Below are positions 54,467-63,479 of a stretch of 64,000 nt of DNA, piece after piece. The notes below the pieces were generated by a model. It did not search any database and was not told the origin of the DNA. It saw only the letters and a list, made by a program, of their open reading frames with translations. Location: positions 124,001 to 188,000 of the forward strand of contig NZ_WXVV01000009.1 of assembly GCF_013433315.1 (NCBI RefSeq), in the 5' to 3' direction. This DNA is from Pseudomonas crudilactis. Its GTDB lineage: Bacteria > Pseudomonadota > Gammaproteobacteria > Pseudomonadales > Pseudomonadaceae. How positions within the stretch are numbered: the first letter of the stretch is position 1; every line of letters starts with the position of its first letter. Both the position numbers and the translations under genes were made by a program.

Positions 54467-55216
54467 ATGCAGAATTTCAAGAAGGTCTTCCTGGCCGCAG
54501 CCGTCACCCTTGCGTTCAGCGCCGGTGCCATGGCTGAAACCCTGAAGATGGGCATCGAAGCGGCTTACCCGCCGTTCAACAACAAAGACGCCAGCGGCAA
54601 TGTGGTCGGCTTCGACAAAGACATCGGCGACGCTCTGTGCGCGAAGATGAAAGTCGAGTGCACCGTGGTCACTTCCGACTGGGACGGCATCATTCCGGCC
54701 CTGAACGCGAAGAAGTTCGACTTCCTGATCTCCTCGCTGTCGATCACCGAAGAGCGCAAGGGCGCGGTGGACTTCACCAACCCGTACTACTCGAACAAGC
54801 TGCAGTTCATCGCACCGAAAAATGTCGACTTCAAAACCGACAAGGACTCGCTGAAAGGCAAGACCATCGGTACCCAGCGCGCGACCCTGGCCGGTACCTG
54901 GCTGGAAGACACCTACGCCGATGACATCAAGGTCAGCCTCTACGACACCCAGGAAAACGCTTACCTCGACCTGACGTCCGGTCGCGTCGACGCGATTCTC
55001 GCCGACAAGTACGCCAACTATGACTGGCTGAAAAGCGACGCGGGCAAGAACTACGAGTTCAAAGGCGACCCGGTCGTAGAAAGCGACAAGATTGGCATCG
55101 CGGTGCGTAAAGGCGATCCCCTGCGTGAGAAACTCAACGCCGCGCTGAAGGAAATCGTCGCCGACGGTACCTACAAGAAGATCAACGACAAGTACTTCCC
55201 GTTCAGCATCTACTGA
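54467..55216 (+). CDS. Polar amino acid ABC transporter, solute-binding protein
   Basis: 249 residues with a signal peptide (FLAAAVTLAFSAGAMA) and a family-3 binding fold: LKMGIEAAYPPFNNKDASGN, VGFDKDIGDALCAKMKVEC, LISSLSITEERKGAVDFT. This lies in the lysine/arginine/ornithine/histidine/octopine group, so a basic amino acid is the likely ligand. It is followed by a hairpin before the permease genes. Confidence 0.93.
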   Translation: MQNFKKVFLAAAVTLAFSAGAMAETLKMGIEAAYPPFNNKDASGNVVGFDKDIGDALCAKMKVECTVVTSDWDGIIPALNAKKFDFLISSLSITEERKGAVDFTNPYYSNKLQFIAPKNVDFKTDKDSLKGKTIGTQRATLAGTWLEDTYADDIKVSLYDTQENAYLDLTSGRVDAILADKYANYDWLKSDAGKNYEFKGDPVVESDKIGIAVRKGDPLREKLNAALKEIVADGTYKKINDKYFPFSIY

Positions 55217-55233
55217 TCCTGACCTGTGGGACT

Positions 55234-55255
55234 GGCGCCGTGATTGAACGGCGCC
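55234..55255 (+). promoter_or_regulatory. Intercistronic hairpin after the binding-protein gene
   Basis: GGCGCCG-TGATTGAA-CGGCGCC, a 7-bp GC stem with an 8-base loop and no T tract. In such operons a hairpin here typically protects the upstream binding-protein message from 3' decay, raising its level over the permeases; that role is inferred. Confidence 0.6.
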
Positions 55256-55294
55256 GGCTCCCGACTTTGCCTGCCGCAATTTGAACAGAAACCC

Positions 55295-55987
55295 ATGATT
55301 ATCGACCTCTACGGATTCGGCCCGGCCCTCGCTGCCGGCGCGCTGATGACCGTCCAACTGGCCCTCACCGCCCTGTGTCTGGGACTGGTGCTCGGCCTGC
55401 TCGGTGCCTTGGCCAAGACTTCCCCGTACAAGCCGCTGCAATGGCTTGGCGGCACTTATTCGACCCTCGTGCGTGGCGTCCCGGAATTGCTCTGGGTGCT
55501 GTTGATCTACTTCGGTACGGTCAACCTGATGCGCGCCCTCGGTGAGTTTTTCGGCAACCCCGACCTGCAACTCAACGCCTTCGCCGCCGGTGTGATCGCT
55601 CTGGGCCTGTGCTTCGGCGCCTACGCCACGGAAGTGTTCCGTGGTGCGATCCTCGCCATTCCCAAAGGCCACCGTGAGGCCGGCCAGGCCCTGGGCCTGT
55701 CGAAATGGCGGATCTTCACCCGGTTGATCATGCCGCAGATGTGGCGTATCGCCCTGCCCGGTCTGGGCAATCTGTTCATGATCCTGATGAAAGACACCGC
55801 GCTGGTCTCGGTGATCGGTCTGGAAGAAATCATGCGTCACGCGCAAATCGGCGTGACCGTGTCGAAACAACCATTCACCTTCTATATGGTCGCCGCGATC
55901 ATGTACCTGGGCCTGACCGTGCTGGCGATGACCGGCATGCACTTCCTGGAAAAACGCGCCGCTCGCGGCTTTGCGAGGAGCGCTTAA
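55295..55987 (+). CDS. Polar amino acid ABC transporter, permease 1
   Basis: 230 residues from MIIDLYGFGPALAAGA; an in-frame start 17 codons upstream lies in the hairpin region and is unlikely. Four to five membrane segments and the EAA loop GHREAGQALGLSKWRIF contact the ATPase. HisQ-type. Its stop codon shares one base with the next start (TAATG). Confidence 0.93.
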   Translation: MIIDLYGFGPALAAGALMTVQLALTALCLGLVLGLLGALAKTSPYKPLQWLGGTYSTLVRGVPELLWVLLIYFGTVNLMRALGEFFGNPDLQLNAFAAGVIALGLCFGAYATEVFRGAILAIPKGHREAGQALGLSKWRIFTRLIMPQMWRIALPGLGNLFMILMKDTALVSVIGLEEIMRHAQIGVTVSKQPFTFYMVAAIMYLGLTVLAMTGMHFLEKRAARGFARSA

Positions 55988-56676
55988 TGAACTGGGAAGT
56001 CATCATCAAATGGCTGCCGAAACTGGCACAGGGCGCGACCCTGACCCTGGAACTGGTCGCCATCGCGGTAATCGCCGGTCTGCTGCTGGCGATTCCGCTG
56101 GGCATCGCCCGCTCTTCGAAGCTGTGGTACGTACGCTCGCTGCCTTACGCTTACATCTTCTTTTTCCGTGGCACGCCGTTGCTGGTTCAGCTGTTCCTGG
56201 TCTACTACGGCCTGGCGCAGTTCGACGCGGTGCGTGAAAGCGCGTTGTGGCCGTACCTGCGCGATCCGTTCTGGTGTGCCACGGTGACCATGACACTGCA
56301 CACGGCGGCGTACATCGCCGAGATCCTGCGCGGGGCGATTCAGGCGATTCCGCCGGGTGAGATCGAAGCGGCGCGGGCCTTGGGCATGTCCAAGCCGAAA
56401 GCGATGTTCTACATCATCCTCCCGCGTGCCGCGCGCATCGGCCTGCCGGCGTACAGCAACGAAGTGATCCTGATGCTCAAGGCCAGTGCGCTGGCCAGCA
56501 CCGTGACTCTGCTGGAACTGACCGGCATGGCGCGTACGATCATTGCCCGCACCTACTTGCCGGTGGAGATCTTCTTCGCGGCGGGCGTGTTCTATCTGCT
56601 GATGGCTTACGTGCTGGTACGCGGCTTCAAGCTGCTGGAGCGCTGGCTGCGCGTCGATGCCTGCCAAGGGCGTTGA
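55987..56676 (+). CDS. Polar amino acid ABC transporter, permease 2
   Basis: 229 residues, HisM-type. Membrane segments and the EAA loop GEIEAARALGMSKPKAM are present; FRGTPLLVQLFLVYYG is characteristic. Its last 20 bases overlap the methyltransferase gene. Confidence 0.93.
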   Translation: MNWEVIIKWLPKLAQGATLTLELVAIAVIAGLLLAIPLGIARSSKLWYVRSLPYAYIFFFRGTPLLVQLFLVYYGLAQFDAVRESALWPYLRDPFWCATVTMTLHTAAYIAEILRGAIQAIPPGEIEAARALGMSKPKAMFYIILPRAARIGLPAYSNEVILMLKASALASTVTLLELTGMARTIIARTYLPVEIFFAAGVFYLLMAYVLVRGFKLLERWLRVDACQGR

Positions 56677-57892
56677 TTCTTCCTACGTGCTGACGGGCGA
56701 GGACTTACTCGCCCGCTTCACAGCGCTGGATGCTTTTTTGATTGAGCATCAGGCGCTGTGGAAACCTCGACCGTTCACTCATCTACATCTTCCTTGGGAA
56801 GAATCCTACCCGGAGCTGGCCTCTTGGCTGCGTGGGCGCTCACTGGAAGACGCGGAAAGCGCTCACAACCAACCTGCTGATCTTGCCGTTGCGCCGGAGC
56901 CGTTCGCTTCATTGGCGGCGATGTCGGCTGAGTTGAGCTCGATTGGCGAGTTGCCGGGACATGCGCTGGAGGCTGCGGGGCATCGATTGAATGTCGATGT
57001 GCCGGGGCGTAAGTGGCAGCAGATCGAGGCGTTTGCCAGTTGTTTGTCCTTTGCCTCGCAGCCTACGCATTGGCTGGATTGGTGTTCGGGCAAGGGGCAT
57101 TTGGGGCGACGCTTGTTGGCCGCGGGGCAGCAACTGACTTGCGTTGAATACGACCCTCTGTTGGTCGCCAGCGGTCAGGCCTTGAGTCAGCGTCATCACT
57201 TGCACGCTTTGCATGTGGAACAGGATGTCCTGGCGGCGGACGCCTCTGCTGTATTGAGCGCGAATCACACGCCCGTCGCCCTTCACGCCTGCGGTGACCT
57301 GCATGTGCGATTGATGCAACTGGCCAGTGCTGTGGGTTGCCAGCAAATGGCAATTGCGCCTTGCTGCTACAACCGCATCAGTCGCAGCGAATATCAGCCA
57401 TTGTCCTCGGCTGGATCGAGAACGTTCCTACAGCTCTCGCTGGAAGATCTGGCGCTGCCGATGAGCGAAACCGTCACCGCCGGTGCACGAATCCGACGCC
57501 AGCGTGACACCTCGATGGCCCGTCGTTTGGCCTTTGACCTACTGCAACGGCAAGTGCGCGGCGTCGACGAATACTTGCCAACACCCTCCCTGCCCAGCGC
57601 CTGGCTGGAAAAACCGTTCGCTGATTACTGTCGTGATCTGGCTGTGCTCAAAGAGTTATCCACAATCGGCTCGCCAGATTGGCCCGCACTCGAAGCGGCC
57701 GGTTGGCAGCGGTTGGCCGAAGTTCGCAATCTGGAATTACTTCGCGGATTGTTCCGACGGCCGCTCGAGCTTTGGCTGAATCTGGATCGAGCGCTTTTCC
57801 TTGAAGAACAGGGCTACACCGTCCGCCTAGGCACCTTCTGCGACACCCCGCTGACTCCGCGTAATTTGCTGCTACTGGCCGAACGCGTTTAA
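56657..57892 (+). CDS. SAM-dependent methyltransferase (PF13679-like)
   Basis: 411 residues. A central SAM-binding site LDWCSGKGHLGRRLLAAG is followed by VEYDPLLVASGQAL, ALHACGDLHV and the PCCYN motif, as in the METTL25-related methyltransferase group, some of which are linked to tRNA or RNA modification. The N-terminal 110 and C-terminal 130 residues are not recognised. The start lies inside the permease gene (20-base overlap), so it is cotranscribed with the transporter although functionally it looks unrelated. Confidence 0.82.
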   Translation: MPAKGVDSSYVLTGEDLLARFTALDAFLIEHQALWKPRPFTHLHLPWEESYPELASWLRGRSLEDAESAHNQPADLAVAPEPFASLAAMSAELSSIGELPGHALEAAGHRLNVDVPGRKWQQIEAFASCLSFASQPTHWLDWCSGKGHLGRRLLAAGQQLTCVEYDPLLVASGQALSQRHHLHALHVEQDVLAADASAVLSANHTPVALHACGDLHVRLMQLASAVGCQQMAIAPCCYNRISRSEYQPLSSAGSRTFLQLSLEDLALPMSETVTAGARIRRQRDTSMARRLAFDLLQRQVRGVDEYLPTPSLPSAWLEKPFADYCRDLAVLKELSTIGSPDWPALEAAGWQRLAEVRNLELLRGLFRRPLELWLNLDRALFLEEQGYTVRLGTFCDTPLTPRNLLLLAERV

Positions 57893-58279
57893 AACATCAC
57901 AGCCTGTGGATAACTCTGTTGATGGTTTTCGCATGGATCCAATATCTGCGCCTGTTTCGAGGCCTTAACAGCATTGGTCATTTTTTGTTCACATGAATAA
58001 AAAACCTGTAAAACAGGGATTTGCGAACAAAATGAGAATGGGTTCACAAAACCCCGCCTGAGTCCGATTTCGTGCCTTTCAGTTGTGCATAAGCTGCCAA
58101 TCAAAACGACATAACCGCCGAATAATGGGCCACCAAACGAATAATTGCGGCGCTCGAGAAAGCCGAAACTCAATGTGCGCTCTGCCAAACAGCCCTATCG
58201 TGCGTCAGGCGCAAAGCCTACGTTGCGCACTGCGCAGGGCTTAATTTGCCGCGATGCAAAAATAGTTCGAATTCAGGGG
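57893..58279. other. Intergenic region upstream of tRNA-Thr
   Basis: About 390 bases, AT-richer than neighbours, with a small dyad CCTGTAAAACAGG near 58004. No gene or strong signal seen. Confidence 0.5.
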
Positions 58280-58307
58280 TTTACAGGATCTTCCCAATCG
58301 CTATAAT
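58280..58307 (+). promoter_or_regulatory. Sigma-70 promoter of tRNA-Thr
   Basis: TTTACA (58280-58285) and a perfect TATAAT (58302-58307) with 16-base spacing, 13 bases before the mature tRNA. Confidence 0.8.
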
Positions 58308-58320
58308 CGTCGCCCACAAC

Positions 58321-58396
<76 letters not shown>

Positions 58397-58406
58397 TACA
58401 AAACGA

Positions 58407-58440
58407 AGCCCCTGCAGAAATGCAGGGGCTTTGTTGTTTC
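58407..58440 (+). terminator. Rho-independent terminator of tRNA-Thr
   Basis: Stem AGCCCCTGCA / TGCAGGGGCT, loop GAAA, followed by TTGTTGTTTC. A diverged copy lies at 63350-63380. Confidence 0.9.
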
Positions 58441-58583
58441 TGGGGTGTTTATATTCCTGGCAGTTTTACCCTCGGTGAAAATAGCTTCTCCCCTCGCACT
58501 TCGCGCGATTAGCCACACTTCCTCTTACACACTTCGAAAGCGCGGACTTTGAACCAACGGTTCACATTTCCATCTTTATGCTA

Positions 58584-58615
58584 AATTATGAAATAGCAAT
58601 AATTATGGTGTACAC
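58584..58615 (+). promoter_or_regulatory. AT-rich dyads upstream of the orphan ATPase gene
   Basis: AATTAT-N9-ATAATT (58584-58604) and the palindrome GTGTACAC (58608-58615) lie 19-50 bases before the ATPase start. They could be operator or promoter elements; no regulator is encoded nearby. Confidence 0.4.
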
Positions 58616-58633
58616 ATAAAAAGGTGTAATCGT

Positions 58634-59791
58634 ATGAGCAGCATTTTTCAGCGCCCAGAACTGGCCGAGTCAATGGCTAATCAGCTTCTCAATCCAGGTG
58701 TGCTCGACGAAGGTCTGCGCTCAGGTCTATTTCTATCTGGCCTGCGTCGCACAGGTAAAACGACTTTCCTGAGAAATGACCTTATCCCGGCCTTGGAAGA
58801 AGCAGGTGCTTTGGTCATCTACGTCGACTTATGGAGTGACACTCTGGCCAACCCGGCAACGCTTGTGCACAACGCCATCCGGGAAACCCTGAAAGATCTG
58901 CAAACGCCGGGCTCCTCTGCCTTGGAAACATTCAAGCGAGTCAGCAATGTTGAAATCGGCGCCGCTGGATTCAAGTTCGGCTTCAAACTCGACAGCATTG
59001 GCAACGTCGACGGTCCAACACTGGCGCAAGCACTCACCGAAGTCGTAGATCAAGCCAAGACTGATCTGGTGTTGATCATTGACGAGGTGCAGCACGCCAT
59101 TTCCTCAGACGACGGCAATCAGCTGCTCCTGGCACTCAAAGCCGCCCGCGATGCAATCAACCCTCGCCCGAAAACGCCGGGATACTTTCTATTTATCGGA
59201 ACAGGTTCGCACAGAGCACAAGTCAGCGAACTGACCGCCAAACGCAACCACGCCTTTTCCGGAGCCACGTCAGCAGCCTATCCATTGCTGAAAGGCGATT
59301 ACGTTGAATTCCTGCTCAACCGACTCGCAATGACAGTGAAGAAGGACAAGTTGCCGTCCCTCGAAGCCGCTGTCGAAGCGTTCAACACTTTGGGAAATCG
59401 CCCTGAAGAAATGTTGAAGGCCCTACGCCAACTCTTGCAGCAAGAGGGCGAGCCCGATGTTTTCCTACCCGTAATAGCCAGCACATTACGCTCGGCCGCG
59501 GCGAGCATCGAGCTGGAAAAAGTCGAGCAACTGGGTAGTCTGGCTCAAGCCGTTTTCAACAAGATCGCCTCTACAGAAGGCGATGCTCGCGGAATTTTCT
59601 CCACTGACGCAGCGGCTGAGTATTCAAAGTCAGTCGGGCGAGAGGTGCGGGTCGAAGAGATTCAACCGGTGGTAATTGCACTGGTTGCCGAGAACATCAT
59701 CATGCGACGCGGGCATGGGATCTACGCGATTACAGATCAGTTTGTTCAAGAGATCTGGTTGGAAGAGCGGGCTTTGATTGAGGGGAGTTAG
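58634..59791 (+). CDS. Orphan P-loop ATPase with C-terminal winged-helix-like region
   Basis: 385 residues, no signal peptide. Walker A is SGLRRTGKTTFLRN (about 34-47) and Walker B LVLIIDEVQHAI; a sensor-like FLFIGTGSHRAQV follows. The C-terminal 100 residues (VEEIQPVVIALVAENIIMRRG, HGIYAITDQFVQEIWLEER) resemble a winged helix. This layout is that of archaeal-type/STAND-like ATPases found in mobile islands. It stands alone in an integrase-marked region. Defence or regulation is a guess; no partner gene is seen. Confidence 0.8.
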   Translation: MSSIFQRPELAESMANQLLNPGVLDEGLRSGLFLSGLRRTGKTTFLRNDLIPALEEAGALVIYVDLWSDTLANPATLVHNAIRETLKDLQTPGSSALETFKRVSNVEIGAAGFKFGFKLDSIGNVDGPTLAQALTEVVDQAKTDLVLIIDEVQHAISSDDGNQLLLALKAARDAINPRPKTPGYFLFIGTGSHRAQVSELTAKRNHAFSGATSAAYPLLKGDYVEFLLNRLAMTVKKDKLPSLEAAVEAFNTLGNRPEEMLKALRQLLQQEGEPDVFLPVIASTLRSAAASIELEKVEQLGSLAQAVFNKIASTEGDARGIFSTDAAAEYSKSVGREVRVEEIQPVVIALVAENIIMRRGHGIYAITDQFVQEIWLEERALIEGS

Positions 59792-60608
59792 GCTGCAGGC
59801 TGATTTTGATTCAGTACGGCATTTCTGCCGTGCAGTTAACGCAATCATGTAAGTGAGCCAGTTCGGGGCGAACGTCACTCCTCCATCAAGATGACGAACT
59901 ATCCACAGACATAGAAAAGATCGGGCAAAGCGCTGTCGTTGACAGCAACTCAGGTAGCCAGAACCTTTAAGGGTACGCCACACCGTGGTGGTTCTCCCAA
60001 AGTGCGATTAGCGTGCGGCGGATCGCACGGTCACAGCGATGTGATGGATGCCACTTTTACCAGTGTGCCCACTGCGTCAACTCATCCCCTTTCATAGCTG
60101 CCCTGCAGCCAACCTATCCGCTTGGCCATTCCCGTGCGCCAACCTGCGCCCGTCTCTTTCTCCCGGAAAGAGACGGGCGCTCCTACCACTGCTGCAGCCC
60201 ACCTCGTACAAGGCTTTGCGGCATTTCCCCTCGCGACAATCGGCGTGACAAACACCGAAGTCACCAGCAACAGCGATGCAGATGATGGTGCCGCAGTCTA
60301 CGGAATGGACTGCACCTGACTGACAGTCAGGCATGCCCCTGTCATCGCATCACAGCCTTCACCCGACTCAGGATCTCGCGGCATCGGTCTCGTCACCCAG
60401 TGCAGCCTCCACCCGCCCACTTCTTCAGAGGTGTTCAGGAGGCCAGATCATGAGATGCCCAAGATCCCGGTCGTGGAGAGCCGCCAGTCCCGCGTTTGTG
60501 GACAACCCTCACAGGTCGCAGGGGCCTTGATCCCTGATAACACTAAACATTCTTGGCGGGATGACGTGGGGAAAGTCTCAAAGGTTTGGCTTCGAGAGGA
60601 GTTTTATC
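59792..60608. other. Non-coding or decayed island stretch with two perfect dyads
   Basis: About 800 bases with no convincing gene. It has a perfect 14-bp stem GCGCCCGTCTCTTT / AAAGAGACGGGCGC (60146-60180, loop CTCCCGG) and a 17-base palindrome CCTGACTGACAGTCAGG (60315-60331). Short frames near 60456 beginning MPKIPVVESRQ may be a phage-gene remnant, but this is weak. Confidence 0.55.
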
Positions 60609-61587
60609 ATGGCACTGGTAGGTAGACGGGACGGGCGGAACTTTGGCTATGGACGACAACTGAGTTATGCCGGTCCGCAGGCGTTGCGCGATCTGTTTGG
60701 AGGCGGACATTACGGCACGGTCACGGCACACAGTGATCGGTGGCAGGCATTTGTGCGCTGGTGCCGATCGGATGAAGGGCCGGGGTTTAACGATGCGCGG
60801 CAAATTGATCGGCAGACCTTACTCGACTATGCGAGCCATCTGCGTGAACAAGTAGAACGGGGCAAGTTAACCATCGCGACTGCGCAAAACCGGTTGTCCA
60901 GCGTGAACCGCACCATGGCCGCGCTTCGCGGTGATCAGTATGTAAAGACTCCAAGTCCGAGCAAGGCGTTAGGTATGCAACGTACTAGCGTCCGCATCAG
61001 AGCCCCACAAGGCCAGGATCGTGAGCAGGTGAGTAATCGCCACCGCACTTTACGAACGCCAATTGCCGCGTGCGGCTGCCATCATAGCGCTGGCCCGAGC
61101 TACGGGCATGCGCTTACGCGAGGCCATTTTGGCTGATCTTCCGCGCCTGAAGCGAGAAGCCGATCAACTCGGCAAAATCAATGTTCAGGACGGTACCAAG
61201 GGAGGCCGATCAGGAGCGTCCGCGCCTCGCTGGATTGCGGTGGATGATGACATTAAGGAGGCGCTGAGGCTTGCCGAACGGGTCTCGCTCGACGGTAGCC
61301 GCAACCTACTCGCACAGAACGAAAGCTACCTCGACTTCCAACGGGGAGTCGTCCGTCCGGCACGGGACATTCTCCGTACGCACAACCTTAAAGGCTTCCA
61401 CGAATTGCGGGCAGCCTATGCGTGCGAACGCTACGAGCAAATCACCAATCACCTTGCACCCATCAACGGTGGCAGGTGCTATCAGCTCGCCCCACACCTC
61501 GATCAAAAGGCTCGTGCACAAATCAGCTATGAGCTGGGGCACGGCCGCATCGACGTGGTAGCGGCTTATATCGGAAGGCGAACATGA
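60609..61587 (+). pseudogene. Tyrosine recombinase (integrase-domain protein), frameshifted
   Basis: The ATG at 60609 follows GAGGAG and opens MALVGRRDGRNFGYGRQLSY with an N-terminal core-binding domain. Around 61028-61036 the frame changes by one: upstream frame reads to a stop at 61136, while the downstream frame carries LPRAAAIIALARATGMRLREA (first catalytic Arg), HELRAAYACERYEQ (H-x-x-R) and ELGHGRIDVVAAYIG (catalytic Tyr). Both halves are family-typical, so it is one gene broken by a one-base insertion or two-base deletion. A sequencing error is the main alternative. The end overlaps the next gene by four bases. Confidence 0.85.
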
Positions 61588-61859
61588 GCAAAACATTCGA
61601 TATGGATTTGTTGCTGGCGGGCGTCCTGACCGGCTCGCATGCCACACGCCAGCGCCATCTACGCCAAGCAAAGACCATTCAAACGGAGATCTCTAATCAC
61701 TGGCACAAAGATAATCCATGGACTTGGCAGCGTAAGCATCTCGTATGGTTTCTAAGCTGTCACGTAAACCAGCGCGCCGAATCGACGCGCTATTGCTATT
61801 TACTGACCGTGCTTCTGATCACCTTTCGATTAGGAAAATCATGGCGATTCAAGCTCTAG
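61584..61859 (+). CDS. Small protein partnered with the integrase-domain gene
   Basis: 91 residues: SKTFDMDLLLAGVLTGSHAT, then RQRHLRQAKTIQTEI, WTWQRKHLVWFL and RYCYLLTVLLITFRLGKSW. The ATG overlaps the integrase stop, so the two are coupled. I recall such small proteins next to this integrase type in Pseudomonas but not a function; it may help recombination or bind DNA. Confidence 0.7.
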   Translation: MSKTFDMDLLLAGVLTGSHATRQRHLRQAKTIQTEISNHWHKDNPWTWQRKHLVWFLSCHVNQRAESTRYCYLLTVLLITFRLGKSWRFKL

Positions 61860-62313
61860 GCGCAGGCAGGCAACCGACCAAAGCAGCCTTCCGGCTATTT
61901 GTCTATGCGAACGAGCCTGACTGATGTCCTGGACCAGAGTCACCGACTAAAGCGAAACCTACTGATTACAAGGCAGCTGCTTAAAACTTATAAATCAATG
62001 GGTTACCGGTTTTATTGTTACGTAGCGAGTCTCCAGAAACCTCATCCTTCCAGGTGTTTTTCACCCTTATTACGTGGCTATTTTGTGGGATGTCCTTGGT
62101 CCAGTTGTCTATTGGCCGGCATCAGATAGGTGCTCGATCTCTCACCATTCCCAGCGCAACTGATTTGGCGGGCGTCTGAGCAACGAAAAAGCCACGTCAG
62201 ATTTTCTTAGTCCATATTGAAAACCAAAGGTCACTTGTATATATTTCAGTTAATCAGGAAATAAGTCCTGTATTTTTTCGGTACAAACGTTGTACCGGTT
62301 TGGGGGTTACCAC
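61860..62313. other. AT-rich island stretch without a convincing gene
   Basis: About 450 bases. A frame at 61905-62129 could encode 74 residues but lacks a good ribosome site or family features. Otherwise nothing is seen. Confidence 0.5.
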
Positions 62314-62553
62314 ATGGCTAGACCATTCCAAGCGCCCGATCCTCGGGATCGCTCCGTCAACGAACCAACACAGGTGATCAGCTCTGCTCAGGTATTGGGT
62401 TTGTACAACCAAGAAAACCCGACCACCAAAAAAGAGCGGGTAGTTGATTCTGTTAAAGATTGGTACGAGGACCGCGTCAAGTCCGTCGGCTGGAAAGATG
62501 CGCAGTTTCATGGCAACCAGTGTGTGCTTACTGCGAAAATCACATTGGGGTGA
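62314..62553 (+). CDS. Small hypothetical protein
   Basis: 79 residues from MARPFQAPDPRDRSVNEP, ending WKDAQFHGNQCVLTAKITLG. GTTTGGGGGT precedes the start. Not recognised; probably island-specific. A terminator 48 bases downstream supports it as a real transcription unit. Confidence 0.55.
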   Translation: MARPFQAPDPRDRSVNEPTQVISSAQVLGLYNQENPTTKKERVVDSVKDWYEDRVKSVGWKDAQFHGNQCVLTAKITLG

Positions 62554-62600
62554 ATGGCTCGTCGCATAATGGGACATTCGTTAAATGCCTCCCCACAGAA

Positions 62601-62624
62601 AAGCCCACATCGGTGGGCTTTTTT
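62601..62624 (+). terminator. Rho-independent terminator
   Basis: AAGCCCAC-ATCG-GTGGGCTT followed by TTTT, after the small gene at 62314. Confidence 0.88.
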
Positions 62625-62713
62625 GCGCCTGCTGGAAACCAGATCTGGGGGTATTGGCGTACCAGCGTGGTACTTTCTGGCTTCATCGTGATTACGACGG
62701 AAGGACTTGAGTC

Positions 62714-62908
62714 ATGGACAGAGACCAGCTGCAACATGTTGCAGCCGCCTTGGAAGAAGGCTATGGCGAATGCCCGCACGGGCGGACAGCCTTGATGAAC
62801 TGGATCGAACAGGAAGTCTCAATGCTCAAAAGCCGGGGAGTGCCAGGCGGCGAAGCCGCCACCCAAGCTCTGGGCTTGGCCTACTGGGAGTGGTTGGGTG
62901 AGTCCTAA
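62714..62908 (+). CDS. Small hypothetical protein
   Basis: 64 residues: DRDQLQHVAAALEEGYGECP and MNWIEQEVSMLKSRGVPGGE. GAAGGA precedes the ATG by 8 bases. Helical, acidic; family not recognised. Confidence 0.6.
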   Translation: MDRDQLQHVAAALEEGYGECPHGRTALMNWIEQEVSMLKSRGVPGGEAATQALGLAYWEWLGES

Positions 62909-62952
62909 AACCCATCGTTCAAAGTACCGAGCGGATTCCAGGAGAATTGCAA

Positions 62953-63084
62953 TTGACTGCAAAGGGCCTACAAGAAGAAACGCTGTGCGCCTTGCTTGAG
63001 GGCGGCGCGGTGCGCGAAGTGCTGGTCAGCCGGCATGACGACAAATGGAGCCTGGCGACTCGCTTGAGCGGTATGGGGTCGTAA
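62953..63084 (+). CDS. Very short gene or truncated plasmid-type gene
   Basis: 43 residues from a TTG at 62953 with GGAGA seven bases upstream: ALLEGGAVREVLVSRHDDKW is visible. The sequence resembles the N-terminus of ParC-like partition-associated proteins of plasmids and ICEs, which are longer, so this may be a truncated copy. Could also be spurious. Confidence 0.4.
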   Translation: MTAKGLQEETLCALLEGGAVREVLVSRHDDKWSLATRLSGMGS

Positions 63085-63320
63085 TGGCTGCCGGTTTGCC
63101 GAGTAGACCGGCATTTGCAACTTCATGTCGAGCGTTGACGCTGCTGTTCTACGGCTCTGATTACTTGGAGACCGACAACGTGCTGAGACCTTAAAAATCC
63201 CCAGTTCGATTCCACAGGACTCCATAACTAGCTGATTTATTTATAGTTACTAGTTTGGGCACGCTAAATTTTCCACCGAAATCCAAACACCCGGAAAACC
63301 TAGCCTCCCTGAAGCATACC

Positions 63321-63385
63321 GTTCGTCTGGTGCCGCACCATATCTCAAGGCCCCGCAATGCGGGGCTTTGTGGTTTCTGGGGTTT
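63321..63385 (+). repeat. Degenerate copy of the tRNA-Thr 3' end and terminator (att scar)
   Basis: GTTCGTCTGGTGCCGCACCA at 63321-63340 parallels the tRNA-Thr 3' end at 58373-58396 (GTTCGACTCCTGGTGCCGGC, then ACCA), with a few bases missing. After both comes ATA, a GC-rich stem with GGGGCTTTGT, and TTTCTGGGG. Same orientation, about 4.95 kb apart, as expected for attL/attR flanking an inserted island. Confidence 0.7.
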
Positions 63386-63479
63386 GGAAACTCGCGAAAA
63401 ATCGAAGTCCCTTTTTGGCCGAAATGCCCAAAAAATGTCCACCCTTGAAAATCTTGGGCTGCTTGCATCACCCCATTTT

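Noticed and set aside
61899..62129. A 76-codon frame after the integrase partner gene
   Set aside because: Starts with TTG or a weak ATG, AT-rich with no motif; noted only as a possible frame in the intergenic stretch.
63196..63219. A tRNA-like T-arm (GTTCGATTC) before 63225
   Set aside because: Flanking bases do not form a T-stem or acceptor; at most another eroded insertion scar.
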